Virus record (IMG/VR): IMGVR_UViG_3300037261_000012
Span: 30,884 to 94,883 of that record
Strand: one strand, 5' to 3'
Source: a virus
Length of the DNA stretch: 64,000 bases
In this document: piece after piece, positions 28,682 to 37,825 of the stretch
Layout: every line of letters starts with the position of its first letter
How positions within the stretch are numbered: position 1 is the first letter of the stretch
Translations under genes and position numbers: made by a program
Notes under the pieces: generated by a model
Told to the model about the DNA's origin: nothing
Databases searched by the model: none
The model's input: only the letters and a program-made list of their open reading frames with translations

Positions 28682-31061
28682 GGCTTATGTCCGGGCTGCT
28701 TTTGCTGTAGTTTTACATGAGTTCCCTGATTTACCAGTAGTTGTTGTTTCTGATGTCACTGTCTTGCCTAAAATCCCTGGCATGACTACCTTGTTTGCGC
28801 TTGGCCAAGAACCTATTGCCATGCTCGCCAGCAACCTGGTAATACCAAAGAATAGAACAGCCACTAGCCTACGTGGAGTCCCGCACCTCATGACCATACC
28901 TTTTGTAGGTAAGGTCAATGCCCTTGTATCCTATGATCCAGGTGTGCAGGATATGGATTATGGTAGGTATATCCAGCTTCAATGTGATCTCACATCAGCT
29001 ATAAGGTTGGAGACTACCGGAAGCCTATCCCCCGTGTATGGTAACTACGAGTACGTCCCTGACTTACACAGTTTCAGAGGAATGATAGAGGCTGTCTGGG
29101 AAGAATTCCCACTTCGCATGGTTGATGTGGCCCTTGATCTGGAGACTGTAGGGCTAGACCCGTGGCTCTTACCAAAAGATAAACACCCAGGAGCATACAT
29201 TGTTTCCATCCAAGTATCAGCAGAGGAAGGCACTGCACAGGTTGTGTATTTTAACAATGCTAAGGAAGAACAAAACTGGTTCATGACATTGGAGTTTGTT
29301 GAAGACCTTATTTGGATACTCACTAATACAAAGATACGTCTGCGCGGGGCTAACCTAAAATATGATCTGACCTGGTTGTGGGTACGGGCTATGGTGGAGT
29401 GTACGAACTTCGTGTTCGATACGACTTTGGTTGGGTCACTTCTTGATGAAAATCGTAGCAATGCATTGGATGTTCATTGTAAATTATATGCCGCTCCACT
29501 TGGAGGATACTCAGATTTAGTGGATAAGACGGTAGATAAGGCCCGTATGGATTTAGTACCAAGAGATAAACTTCTGCCATATGCAGCAGGAGATGCTGAT
29601 GCCACGTTAAGAGTGGCTAGGCAGATGAAAGGCCAGCTACTGAAAGACAAGCAGCTAACATCTTTTTATGTGAACATCTTACATCCGGCAGCAAGAGCTT
29701 TTGAAATAGTTGAACGTGGTGGGTGTTGTGTTGACCCCAAGGCTTTTGCTGAGCTAGAAGTTGACTTGGACAAAGAAATAGCTGGTCTGGTATGGAAAGC
29801 TCGTAATATTCTTGGTGGAAGAATCTGGGCTAAGCACGCAGACGAGGATAAGAATGGTGGCATGAACTTAACCAAGGCCAGTATGCTGTGTGATTTCATG
29901 TTCAGCCCAATGGGACTCAACCTAAAGCCACTAGAATTAACAGCAGGAGGTAAGGATGGAACTGGGCCAAAGCTACCAAGCACAGCCATAGATCATCTAC
30001 TTCAGTTTAAGGATGTTCCTGAGGCAAGTGAATTTATCGCGCTGCTTGGAGACTATAGTAGTGCAAGCAAAACACTCAGCACGTTTGTCCGTGGCTTTCA
30101 GAAGCATATACGATCAGACGGGAGGCTGCACCCTACCTATTGGTTCTTCGCAGGTAACAAAGATGAGGGTGACGGAGGAACTAATAGTGGTCGGCTCAGT
30201 GCCCGTGATCCTGCCTGGCAAACCCTTCCGAAACACACAAAATGGGCTAAAAGATTGAGGTATTGTTACATCGCACCTTCTGGTCATGTGGTAGTTGAGC
30301 GTGATTACAATCAAGGGGAGTTACGAGTTCATGCCTGCATAGCACATGAGCCAAACATGATCAAAGCATACAAGATGGGTATGGATTTACACGCCCTCAC
30401 TAGTGGAGAATTCAGTGGGTACAATTATGAAGCCATGATGGAACTGAAGAAAACCAACAAGGCACTATTTGATGCCATTAGGCAGTTGGGAAAGGCTGGT
30501 AACTTCGGACTCCTGTATGGCATGTCGGCAGGTGGCTTCTTCGTATATGCTGTTGAGAACTATGGGGTTAAAGATTTCACGATGGATAAGTCAGTCACAT
30601 TCTGTGATGGCTTCTTCCAACGCTACCCAGGTCTGATAACATACAATGAAGCAACTAAGTTGCACGCTCACAAATATGGGTATGTTCGTTCACCATTAGG
30701 AAGAATCAGGCATCTGCCACTAATTAACAGTCCTAACAAGCAGATACAGAGCCAGGCTGAGCGTCAAAGCATAAATGCTCCAACGCAGGGATGTTTATCT
30801 GATTTATTGCTATGGACTATATCAGAGGAGAATCATAATGGAATAAGTGCAGAAGCACCTTGTTTTGGAGCGTGCCACGATGCAGCCTATTCCTATGTGC
30901 TTGAAGACAAGGTAGCACTATGGGTGCCTAAAGCATTAGGGGTTATGGAGAACCTACCATTCAATAAGGTAGGTTGGGAGCCTGAATTGAAATTCCTTGC
31001 AGACGCTAAATTTGGCCCGAATATGGGGAGTTTAACCGAGTGGAAAGGTGCTCACTCTTGA
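28650..31061 (+). CDS. Family A DNA polymerase with 3'-5' exonuclease
   Basis: 803 aa. The exonuclease motif I is DLETVGLDPW (Asp163, Glu165). Polymerase motif A is ERDYNQGELR (Asp552), motif B RQLGKAGNFGLLYG (Lys615), motif C CHDAAY (Asp744). The catalytic aspartates are present, but motif C has Ala where VHDE-type enzymes have Glu. There is no 5'-3' exonuclease domain, as usual for phage replicative family A enzymes. ATG 28650 follows GGGAGGAG. Last gene before the late region. Confidence 0.88.
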   Translation: MSLVIWSTKPEAYVRAAFAVVLHEFPDLPVVVVSDVTVLPKIPGMTTLFALGQEPIAMLASNLVIPKNRTATSLRGVPHLMTIPFVGKVNALVSYDPGVQDMDYGRYIQLQCDLTSAIRLETTGSLSPVYGNYEYVPDLHSFRGMIEAVWEEFPLRMVDVALDLETVGLDPWLLPKDKHPGAYIVSIQVSAEEGTAQVVYFNNAKEEQNWFMTLEFVEDLIWILTNTKIRLRGANLKYDLTWLWVRAMVECTNFVFDTTLVGSLLDENRSNALDVHCKLYAAPLGGYSDLVDKTVDKARMDLVPRDKLLPYAAGDADATLRVARQMKGQLLKDKQLTSFYVNILHPAARAFEIVERGGCCVDPKAFAELEVDLDKEIAGLVWKARNILGGRIWAKHADEDKNGGMNLTKASMLCDFMFSPMGLNLKPLELTAGGKDGTGPKLPSTAIDHLLQFKDVPEASEFIALLGDYSSASKTLSTFVRGFQKHIRSDGRLHPTYWFFAGNKDEGDGGTNSGRLSARDPAWQTLPKHTKWAKRLRYCYIAPSGHVVVERDYNQGELRVHACIAHEPNMIKAYKMGMDLHALTSGEFSGYNYEAMMELKKTNKALFDAIRQLGKAGNFGLLYGMSAGGFFVYAVENYGVKDFTMDKSVTFCDGFFQRYPGLITYNEATKLHAHKYGYVRSPLGRIRHLPLINSPNKQIQSQAERQSINAPTQGCLSDLLLWTISEENHNGISAEAPCFGACHDAAYSYVLEDKVALWVPKALGVMENLPFNKVGWEPELKFLADAKFGPNMGSLTEWKGAHS

Positions 31062-31063
31062 TT

Positions 31064-31075
31064 GCAATCAATTGC
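31064..31075 (+). repeat. Hairpin repeat copy 15
   Basis: Between the polymerase gene and the late promoter. Confidence 0.9.
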
Positions 31076-31084
31076 AGTCATAAT

Positions 31085-31113
31085 TTGGCTAGGAGAATAA
31101 TTTCTGATACACT
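31085..31113 (+). promoter_or_regulatory. Class 2 (late) promoter upstream of portal
   Basis: TTGGCT, 17-bp spacer, -10 TACACT at 31108-31113. Preceded by a hairpin repeat at 31064-31075. First promoter of the structural region. Confidence 0.6.
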
Positions 31114-31139
31114 GTGAGGAATACCACAGGAGAAACAGT

Positions 31140-33260
31140 ATGTCATTAAGCATAATCACTAGTCCTAAGGCAAAATCCTCTCCAGTCAAACCAACCAAAT
31201 CCACTGTTTCCTATGTACAGAAGACTATAGGTAACGATACTTGGCTGGTGATGGCTCAATCAGCTATTGAGTTGGAAGATGAGTTTGCCAACCTGTATTA
31301 CACAACGCAGAATCAGTCAAACATCTTTATCCAACCTCCGTTTGAGCCTAAAGCCCTCAAGAATCTAGTAAATACTAATAATGTCCTTGGCCAATGCGTG
31401 GAAGCCATGGAGGTAAACATTGATGGAACAGGTTATGACTTCGTTCCTATTGAGGAAAAGAAGCAATCGCTGTTAAAGCCACCAAAGAAGCCAATAACCC
31501 AACTTCCTCCCCCTCCTGGCCCACCTAAAGGTGTAGTTCCTCCAGGTCTAGCAGCCTTCCAAAAGAACAAGGGGGTTGCAGAAAAGCCACAACCACAGGA
31601 AAAGCCTCTTACTGAGGTTGTACCTGGTACTCCTGTACCTGTTAAACCAACACCTGAAGAAGTTCAAGCTCAAGCAGACCATCAGAAGTTGGTGGATGGA
31701 CAGGCAGCAGAAGTATCAGACGCTGCTCAACAGCAATATGACGAAGATTTAGCCATATACAATGAAGAAAAAGCAAAAGAAGAAGCAGCAAATGCAGAAA
31801 AGGAGATAGCTAAGGCGTTCTTCAATGAACCATGTCCAGGAAAAACATTTATTGGTATTAGACGGCAGTTACGTAGGGATATGGAGTCCATTGGATATGC
31901 CTTTCTGGAAGTTCTAAGAAATGTGGCTGGTGATGTCGTTGGAGTGCGTAATATAGATACGTTCAACACCCGTATGGTGAAGTTGGATTCTCCTATATTG
32001 GTGGATCGTGATGTAGTGCGTCAAGGAAAGCCAGTTACCTTGAAAATATGGGAAAGGCAGAGAAGGTTTGCCCAGCGTGTGGCCTTGAAAGAGCTTGTTT
32101 ATTACCGGGAGTTCGGTACGGCCAGAGAAGTAGATAGGAAGACTGGGAAATGGGAAATACTGGATCAAGGGGAGCAGAACAATGTGGTGAAGCCGGAAGA
32201 TCGTGGTACTGAATTGATTATGTTTGGGATACACCCGGACGTAACTACTTCCTACTTCTTACCGCGTTGGATTAACCAGATGCCTTCCGTTGTTGGAAGT
32301 AGAAAAGCGGAAGAAGCTAACCTTGAATTCTTGGATGCTGGTGGTATGCCACCGTCGATTATCTTTGTTCAAGGGGGTACTCTTGGTAAGGATGCGGCAG
32401 ATCAACTACGGATGTATCTTTCTGGACAGAATAAGAACAAACACCGTGCTGTGGTGGTAGATGCACATTCAAGTGGTGGTAATTTGGATACGACTGCTGG
32501 GACAGTAAAAGTAACGGTAGAGCGTTTTGGGGCGGAACGAGCACAGGACGCGATGTTCATGAAGTATGATGATAGTACAGAAACGCATGTGGTGATGGGC
32601 TTCAGACTGCCATTTATGTTCCTTGGGAAGGAAAAAGCCTTAAATTTCGCCACAGCTCAAGTAAGCTACATGATTGCTGAGCAGCAAGTGTTTGGGCCTG
32701 AGAGACTTGATTTCGATGCCACAATCAATCGCACTATAATGAAAGAACTTGATATGAAGGTTGTCAAGTTTGAAAGCAAACCTGCGGTTATGGTTAATGC
32801 TGACAATCAGATTAAGGCTCTAACACTAGCCAAGGGTATTACTACCAATAAATCTCTGGTAGATGAGATAAATTCCCTGAATGGAAGTCATCTTGAGGCA
32901 ACAGAGGGCACTATTGCTCCAGCAGCCCCTGTTGGAGGTAAGTCACCAATACCAAAGAATAACCCCTTCCAGTCATCTGATTCTGGTGGGGCACCTGCTG
33001 ATTCCGCAGGGGATGGAAGCTATACTGGAAATGACAAAACCTCAAGTGAGTTGGTTACATTAGCCCAGGATTATGCGGCTATGCGCGGCCTCACCAAGAA
33101 ACGTGAGATGAGTCCTGATGAGAAAGTCAGAATCTCCACTGAGGTTGATGGCCTAAGCAGAGGAAGCCAAAGACTATTCAATACCCTGATAGCTGCTTAT
33201 ATGTATGGCCAGACAAGCCCGGACTTAGTGACCTTGGCTAGACACTCACACCTGCACTAA
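31140..33260 (+). CDS. Portal protein (PBSX-like)
   Basis: 706 aa. The N-terminal part (IFIQPPFEPKALKNLVNTNNVLGQCVEAMEVNIDGTGY) and the central MESIGYAFLEVLRN...VRNIDTFNTRMVKL and ALNFATAQVSYMIAEQQVFGPE match PBSX/XkdE-type portals, which form the dodecameric DNA channel at one capsid vertex. An unusual proline-rich and coiled-coil insert lies at ~105-225 (PPPPGPPKGVVPPG, then Gln/Glu/Ala repeats). ATG follows CAGGAGAAACAGT. Minor head protein and protease genes follow in canonical order. Confidence 0.87.
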   Translation: MSLSIITSPKAKSSPVKPTKSTVSYVQKTIGNDTWLVMAQSAIELEDEFANLYYTTQNQSNIFIQPPFEPKALKNLVNTNNVLGQCVEAMEVNIDGTGYDFVPIEEKKQSLLKPPKKPITQLPPPPGPPKGVVPPGLAAFQKNKGVAEKPQPQEKPLTEVVPGTPVPVKPTPEEVQAQADHQKLVDGQAAEVSDAAQQQYDEDLAIYNEEKAKEEAANAEKEIAKAFFNEPCPGKTFIGIRRQLRRDMESIGYAFLEVLRNVAGDVVGVRNIDTFNTRMVKLDSPILVDRDVVRQGKPVTLKIWERQRRFAQRVALKELVYYREFGTAREVDRKTGKWEILDQGEQNNVVKPEDRGTELIMFGIHPDVTTSYFLPRWINQMPSVVGSRKAEEANLEFLDAGGMPPSIIFVQGGTLGKDAADQLRMYLSGQNKNKHRAVVVDAHSSGGNLDTTAGTVKVTVERFGAERAQDAMFMKYDDSTETHVVMGFRLPFMFLGKEKALNFATAQVSYMIAEQQVFGPERLDFDATINRTIMKELDMKVVKFESKPAVMVNADNQIKALTLAKGITTNKSLVDEINSLNGSHLEATEGTIAPAAPVGGKSPIPKNNPFQSSDSGGAPADSAGDGSYTGNDKTSSELVTLAQDYAAMRGLTKKREMSPDEKVRISTEVDGLSRGSQRLFNTLIAAYMYGQTSPDLVTLARHSHLH

Positions 33261-35876
33261 GTGGACGTTCGTACTTTCCTGACTGTAGAAGCCAGTCTAA
33301 CGCACAGGCTGTTACGGGAATGGCATGCCATATCAAAACCTATATACAGCAAGATAGAGAAGGCTATAGAAGCAGAGGACTGGCATAAGGCAACACAGTT
33401 GGTGCATGGTCTGGACTTCACGGACATGGCCAATGCCAATAAGGGTTATATAGAGGGAATGCTGATGTCTTGTGCGGTGTATGGCGCGCACATGGCCAGT
33501 AAGAAAGGACCGTCATTCAATTCCAAACAGCACTGGGATAAGCATAAAGGGCAGTTCAATAATGCGGTTAATATGTTTATGCAGACCCTGGAGTTCAGAG
33601 GAAGTGCTCAAGTACAGGCACAGGCACTGCAATCAATTGCACTGGCAGAGAACGCAGCCAAACACAAGAAGCTACTTTCAGTACAGAAAGTAGGGGAACA
33701 CTCACTGTATGTGTGCCGACCGTTGCTGAATGCCTTGGAGTTTGGGTCTGAAATATACGAACCAATAGACACCGAGAAAGATAAGATTGAAAAGGGTGCT
33801 CCATATGGGAATATGAATTGGAAAGGAGGGTTGGGTCACACGCATACCAATAATGAAGTGCGGGCATCCGTTCAGAAATTAACTCTGCAAGGGATAGACA
33901 TATCTGAAGGCCAGATGTACGGCTACAAAGGTGTCGGATTGGAGGAAGATACTCCAATATCAAAGGCGGCAAGAAGCGCCACGGTATTACTGGCTGATAC
34001 CGTTGATGGTCTGCCGAAGACAGTGCAGAAAGCTATTGATGAAATTCACCCAACTTTTGCGTTAATAGATAGAAATGAAAGTAATAGTAATGGTGCGGCT
34101 TGGATTAATGACCAGACCTTTACTATAAATCTCCAGCATTTTGCTGATGGGTTGGAGGGGAAACCTCCAATGGAACAGCGGGTTCTGGATAAAATCAAGA
34201 ATGGGGACAACTTCAGTCTTTCTCAGGAAAGATGGGCTGGCTTCAAAGGTGACGGTATGCAAGAACGAACATTAGCTGCCACTAAAGATACTATAATCCA
34301 TGAATTAGGGCATCTTTTAACAAGTGAAGCCTCAATTTTGAGGGCGGAACAAGTGACAGGGCATATGCTGGAGTCTGAGGTGGCGAAGACCATATGCCCG
34401 CAAGCTAATAAGAACGTGCGGGAATTCCTGGCCGAATCATTCTTGAAATTCCATAGGGGGGATTATGTTAAGGGTAGCTTCTCATCAAAACCTGGATTAA
34501 CCAAGGAGTGGGAAGCTATGGTGGAGAATATGCCTGTACATAAGATGAAAGACCCATATGGTGAGGTAACCAGTAAAGTAGATGATGCAGAGGAAGCAAC
34601 ACCTGGGCCTGCATACAGATCAAAAGAATGGTTCAATCCTCCAACAGAATATGAGGACAAGCCAGATGCTAAGAAGGCTGATAGGTTCGTGCAACCCTTA
34701 ACCAGTTTCTCTGGTGATTTTGGACTAGCTGCTGAAGGAGGAGATGCCTTATTAGGAATGGCCAGTAGTCTGCACAGCAGTCGTCTGAGTACCTGGGGAT
34801 TCACCGCTGAAGCCGAAGCCCGTGGAATAGCCAGATACAGACTTACCGCTGTTCTTGACAATCGGACTAGCCCGTTCTGCCGTGATATAGCGGACGGGCG
34901 TGAATTTGAAGTGGAGATGGCTAGAAGTAAGATCGTGGAAGCACTTTCCGCTGATGACCCCCAAGATTTAAGGGAGATACAACCATGGCCAGAGCAAGGT
35001 GCTGAAGCAATAGCCAATTATAAGGAGATGGATGACGCTGCCCTTGAGCAGTTAGGATTTGGTATACCGCCATTCCACCCTTGGTGCAGAACAATGTGTA
35101 CCCTTCTTCCTGGAGATGGGGGAGAGGAAATAAGTACTGGGCCAACTGAGGTGGATAACCCGGTGATTCCGCGTGGAGAAACCTCACCAGAAGACATGGC
35201 TTCTGCTGGTCAGGACATGACAGAAGAAGAATTGCAACAGTGGAATGACCAGATTGACTCCGATCCCAAAGCAGCTTTGGCAGCCATGATGGGGGTTGAG
35301 TTAAAGGACGTGCTTTCAAGCAATATTACTGTTGAGACTGACGGTACTTTTGGTTTCTCTGGAGAAATTGAGGTGGGAGGAGCAGTGGTAGATGTTGAGA
35401 GCGCAATTGATCCAGTTACAGGAAAGATATTCCTAGATAGGTTAGATATACCAGAAGGAGATGTTGCGGCCCAAGCACAATATGTGTCTGATCTACTTGG
35501 TGGTATGGTTGATCAAGGTATGTCCATAGCTTCTAACGCTATAGTACTTGATTCTGGAAAAGCAGGGTATGACTATGCCAAGATGGGATTTACCCCACAA
35601 GCAAGTGAGTGGCAAGCATTACGACTACAATTAACTGATGATTTGGAGACAGGAGCACTAAAACCTGTGTTTGAATCATTAAGGGATGATGAGAAATCTG
35701 TTGTATTGGGCATCCTAAAAAGTGAGGATGAACTTGGAGCAGTCGCCTTGGCTGATCTGCCTATGGAATATGAGGGCAAACCAATAGGTGAAATACTCCT
35801 TGAGAAAGCAGAGGGGTCGTTCTATCTTGATCTTACCAATCCAGAGTTGGTTGATCGCGCAAAGCAATACCTATGA
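33261..35876 (+). CDS. Minor head protein (Mu F/SPP1 gp7-like) with embedded zincin
   Basis: 871 aa, GTG start. The head-morphogenesis domain includes RYRLTAVLDNRTSPFCRDIADGREF and FHPWCRT (~525-620), typical of phage minor head proteins that contact the portal. Ahead of it, ~190-430 holds a second domain with TIIHELGHLLTSE, a zinc metallopeptidase HExxH (His347, Glu348, His351). The C-terminal ~200 residues are separate and acidic. Such fusions often carry injected effectors; this one may cleave a host or virion protein. A hairpin repeat is in frame at 33629. Confidence 0.78.
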   Translation: MDVRTFLTVEASLTHRLLREWHAISKPIYSKIEKAIEAEDWHKATQLVHGLDFTDMANANKGYIEGMLMSCAVYGAHMASKKGPSFNSKQHWDKHKGQFNNAVNMFMQTLEFRGSAQVQAQALQSIALAENAAKHKKLLSVQKVGEHSLYVCRPLLNALEFGSEIYEPIDTEKDKIEKGAPYGNMNWKGGLGHTHTNNEVRASVQKLTLQGIDISEGQMYGYKGVGLEEDTPISKAARSATVLLADTVDGLPKTVQKAIDEIHPTFALIDRNESNSNGAAWINDQTFTINLQHFADGLEGKPPMEQRVLDKIKNGDNFSLSQERWAGFKGDGMQERTLAATKDTIIHELGHLLTSEASILRAEQVTGHMLESEVAKTICPQANKNVREFLAESFLKFHRGDYVKGSFSSKPGLTKEWEAMVENMPVHKMKDPYGEVTSKVDDAEEATPGPAYRSKEWFNPPTEYEDKPDAKKADRFVQPLTSFSGDFGLAAEGGDALLGMASSLHSSRLSTWGFTAEAEARGIARYRLTAVLDNRTSPFCRDIADGREFEVEMARSKIVEALSADDPQDLREIQPWPEQGAEAIANYKEMDDAALEQLGFGIPPFHPWCRTMCTLLPGDGGEEISTGPTEVDNPVIPRGETSPEDMASAGQDMTEEELQQWNDQIDSDPKAALAAMMGVELKDVLSSNITVETDGTFGFSGEIEVGGAVVDVESAIDPVTGKIFLDRLDIPEGDVAAQAQYVSDLLGGMVDQGMSIASNAIVLDSGKAGYDYAKMGFTPQASEWQALRLQLTDDLETGALKPVFESLRDDEKSVVLGILKSEDELGAVALADLPMEYEGKPIGEILLEKAEGSFYLDLTNPELVDRAKQYL
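33629..33640 (+). repeat. Hairpin repeat copy 16
   Basis: In frame in the minor head gene (LQSIAL). Confidence 0.9.
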
Positions 35877-36043
35877 GACCAATAAAAGTCATCGGGAATC
35901 CACACATGACCAAGGCACTTTTGCAGTTGGTTGCAGGGAAAGCCGTTGACCACAAAATCACGTTGAAACCTAGCTACGATTTCCTGATCAAGCTGGGCAT
36001 GACTAAAGAGAAGGCTGCAAAAGCTTTGGGGCTGCATCGGTAG
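35873..36043 (+). CDS. Small basic protein, 56 aa
   Basis: ATGA overlap with the minor head gene. MRPIKVIGNPHMTKALLQLVAGKAVDHK..., basic, ending KEKAAKALGLHR, a helix-turn-helix-like tail. Unknown function; conserved position in the head operon suggests an assembly role. Confidence 0.55.
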   Translation: MRPIKVIGNPHMTKALLQLVAGKAVDHKITLKPSYDFLIKLGMTKEKAAKALGLHR

Positions 36044-36072
36044 TACATCCTGTAGTAACATAGGCCATCACT

Positions 36073-36084
36073 GCAATCAATTGC
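36073..36084 (+). repeat. Hairpin repeat copy 17
   Basis: Between the 35873 gene and the XkdF-like gene. Confidence 0.9.
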
Positions 36085-36097
36085 AGTTGGAGGAAAC

Positions 36098-36685
36098 ATG
36101 GCCTTAGTAATTAAGTCAGACACACCAGAACTCCACTTAGTATTCGGAGAAGTGTATAGCCCTGATCGTCCAGATTCACAAGGTGAGTTCATGCGGGCAG
36201 ATGAAATCCGCAAGATGGCGCATGACTTTTCCCGCCGCCTGATGCAAAAAAGTATCGACAATATGCATGACAACAAGGTTGATGAAGACCTTAATCACTG
36301 CATAGTTGAGACCTTCATTGCCCGCAAGGGAGACCCGGATTTCATTGAAGGCTCTTGGGTAATAGGTATGCATATTCCAGATGAAGGAACCTGGGAAAAG
36401 ATAAAGAAAGGTGAAATCAATGGCTTCAGTATGGAAGCTATGGTTGTGCGCCATGATTTCACGGGGGAAGCAGATGTGCCTGAATCCATTACTGGGGTGA
36501 CTAGCAAATCAGAAGACCACACCCATACGTTCAATGTTAAGTATGACAAGATGGGTATATTCCAAGGCGGACAAACAAGCGTGGATCAAGGTCATAGCCA
36601 TGAAATAGTGGCAGGAACACACACTGAAATTGCAAATGCCCATAGCCACAGATTCTCCTCAGTTGATAGTTTAAGCGTCCTTTAG
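36098..36685 (+). CDS. XkdF-like prohead protease
   Basis: 195 aa. LHLVFGEVYSPDRPDSQGEFMRADEIRKMAHDFSRR, NMHDNKVDE and GSWVIGMHIPDEGTWEKIKKGEINGFSMEAM match the XkdF (Peptidase_S78-like) putative serine protease family, with His in NMHDN and Ser in GFSMEA as likely catalytic residues. It lies between the minor head and scaffold/capsid genes as expected for a maturation protease. The C-terminus is His-rich (DHTHTF, GHSHEI, AHSHRF). Preceded by a hairpin repeat. Confidence 0.8.
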   Translation: MALVIKSDTPELHLVFGEVYSPDRPDSQGEFMRADEIRKMAHDFSRRLMQKSIDNMHDNKVDEDLNHCIVETFIARKGDPDFIEGSWVIGMHIPDEGTWEKIKKGEINGFSMEAMVVRHDFTGEADVPESITGVTSKSEDHTHTFNVKYDKMGIFQGGQTSVDQGHSHEIVAGTHTEIANAHSHRFSSVDSLSVL

Positions 36686-36687
36686 CA

Positions 36688-36716
36688 TTGTTAGGTAGAG
36701 GGTGATAGCGTACACT
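36688..36716 (+). promoter_or_regulatory. Class 2 promoter upstream of scaffold and capsid
   Basis: TTGTTA, GGTAG at the start of a 17-bp spacer, -10 TACACT at 36711-36716. It shows that translation starts at 36741, not 36702. Confidence 0.62.
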
Positions 36717-36740
36717 TGGTTCTACAGATTGAGGTCAATA

Positions 36741-37787
36741 ATGGCTAGAACCAAGGTAAAGCTGAAAGAGCTTCGAGATGCCGAGATTCGGTTCGTTTCA
36801 CTCGTTGATCGGGCGGCTAGCCGCATTCCATTTAGAGTGGTAAAACGAGATCAGGAGTCAGACATGATTGACCTTACAAAGCCGGGGCTGGTAATGCGAG
36901 TCCTGAAATCCGCAGGAATTGTGAAAACAGGGGAAACTAACATGGACAACGCACAGAAAGCCGGAGCAGGGGTTATCAGCATCGAATCTCTAATGAGTAA
37001 AGCACCTAGTGGTTACAAAGGAGGGGATGATGCGTGGAACATGCTTTCCACTGCCGACAAGATGGCGTGGACGCAAGCCTGGTGGAACGGCTCAAGCAAC
37101 ATTCCAAAAGTAGCTGCCGATCCGGCTGCTGCTGTTCCAGCCGTCGCCACCCTAACAAAGCCTGCATCTGTTGATCAAGCTGCCTGGGATGCGATGACTC
37201 CAGCACAACAAGCTACCGCTGTGGAAGATGCCGCAGATGGGGGTGCTGATGACGCTACTGAAGTGGCAAAAGCAGAACTTACCATCAAAGTTCCTATGTC
37301 CGATGCGGAGAAAGCGCACTTCAAGGATAAATGTGCAGCTAAAGACAAACTGGACTTCATAAAGGGCGATTCTGCTGCGCGGGCCAAAATGATGGGCGGG
37401 TCTGATACAGCAGCCAAAGAAGAAGCAGAAAAGGCACTTGCAGCCAAAACTGAGGCTGATGCCTTGAAAGCTACACTGACTGCCATCAGCACAACTCTGG
37501 AAGCTCTGACCAAGAGCACTCAAGAGAACGGCACTCAATTGCAGGCGCTGGCTACCAAGGTGGAAACTTCTAATACCGAAACTGCCAAGCGTATTGACGA
37601 AATCGCTCGGAAGTCTGATACTGCACTGACTGCGGTAAATTCCGTCGTAACTGGTGGGAAACCCGCAGGTGACGATCCTGCTGGTAAAGAGGTGGCGGTG
37701 AAAGAAGACACCGACCCACGTACAGGTAGTTTCGACACCGCGTACATCCGAATTGCTCAGAAGCGTGAGAAACGGACGGCAAGGTAG
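36741..37787 (+). CDS. Scaffold-like protein
   Basis: 348 aa from ATG 36741, preceded by GAGGTCAATA. N-terminal EIRFVSLVDRAASRIPFRVVKRD resembles the start of PBSX-type scaffold/capsid-associated proteins. Then come Ala/Pro-rich and long coiled-coil segments (~225-310: KEEAEKALAAKTEADALKATLTAISTTLEALTK), typical of scaffolds. Its place between protease and capsid genes fits, and the XkdF-like protease may remove it. Confidence 0.6.
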   Translation: MARTKVKLKELRDAEIRFVSLVDRAASRIPFRVVKRDQESDMIDLTKPGLVMRVLKSAGIVKTGETNMDNAQKAGAGVISIESLMSKAPSGYKGGDDAWNMLSTADKMAWTQAWWNGSSNIPKVAADPAAAVPAVATLTKPASVDQAAWDAMTPAQQATAVEDAADGGADDATEVAKAELTIKVPMSDAEKAHFKDKCAAKDKLDFIKGDSAARAKMMGGSDTAAKEEAEKALAAKTEADALKATLTAISTTLEALTKSTQENGTQLQALATKVETSNTETAKRIDEIARKSDTALTAVNSVVTGGKPAGDDPAGKEVAVKEDTDPRTGSFDTAYIRIAQKREKRTAR

Positions 37788-37825
37788 TAAGTAAAGCAAT
37801 CCCCTTAATTTAACTGGAGAAAGAA

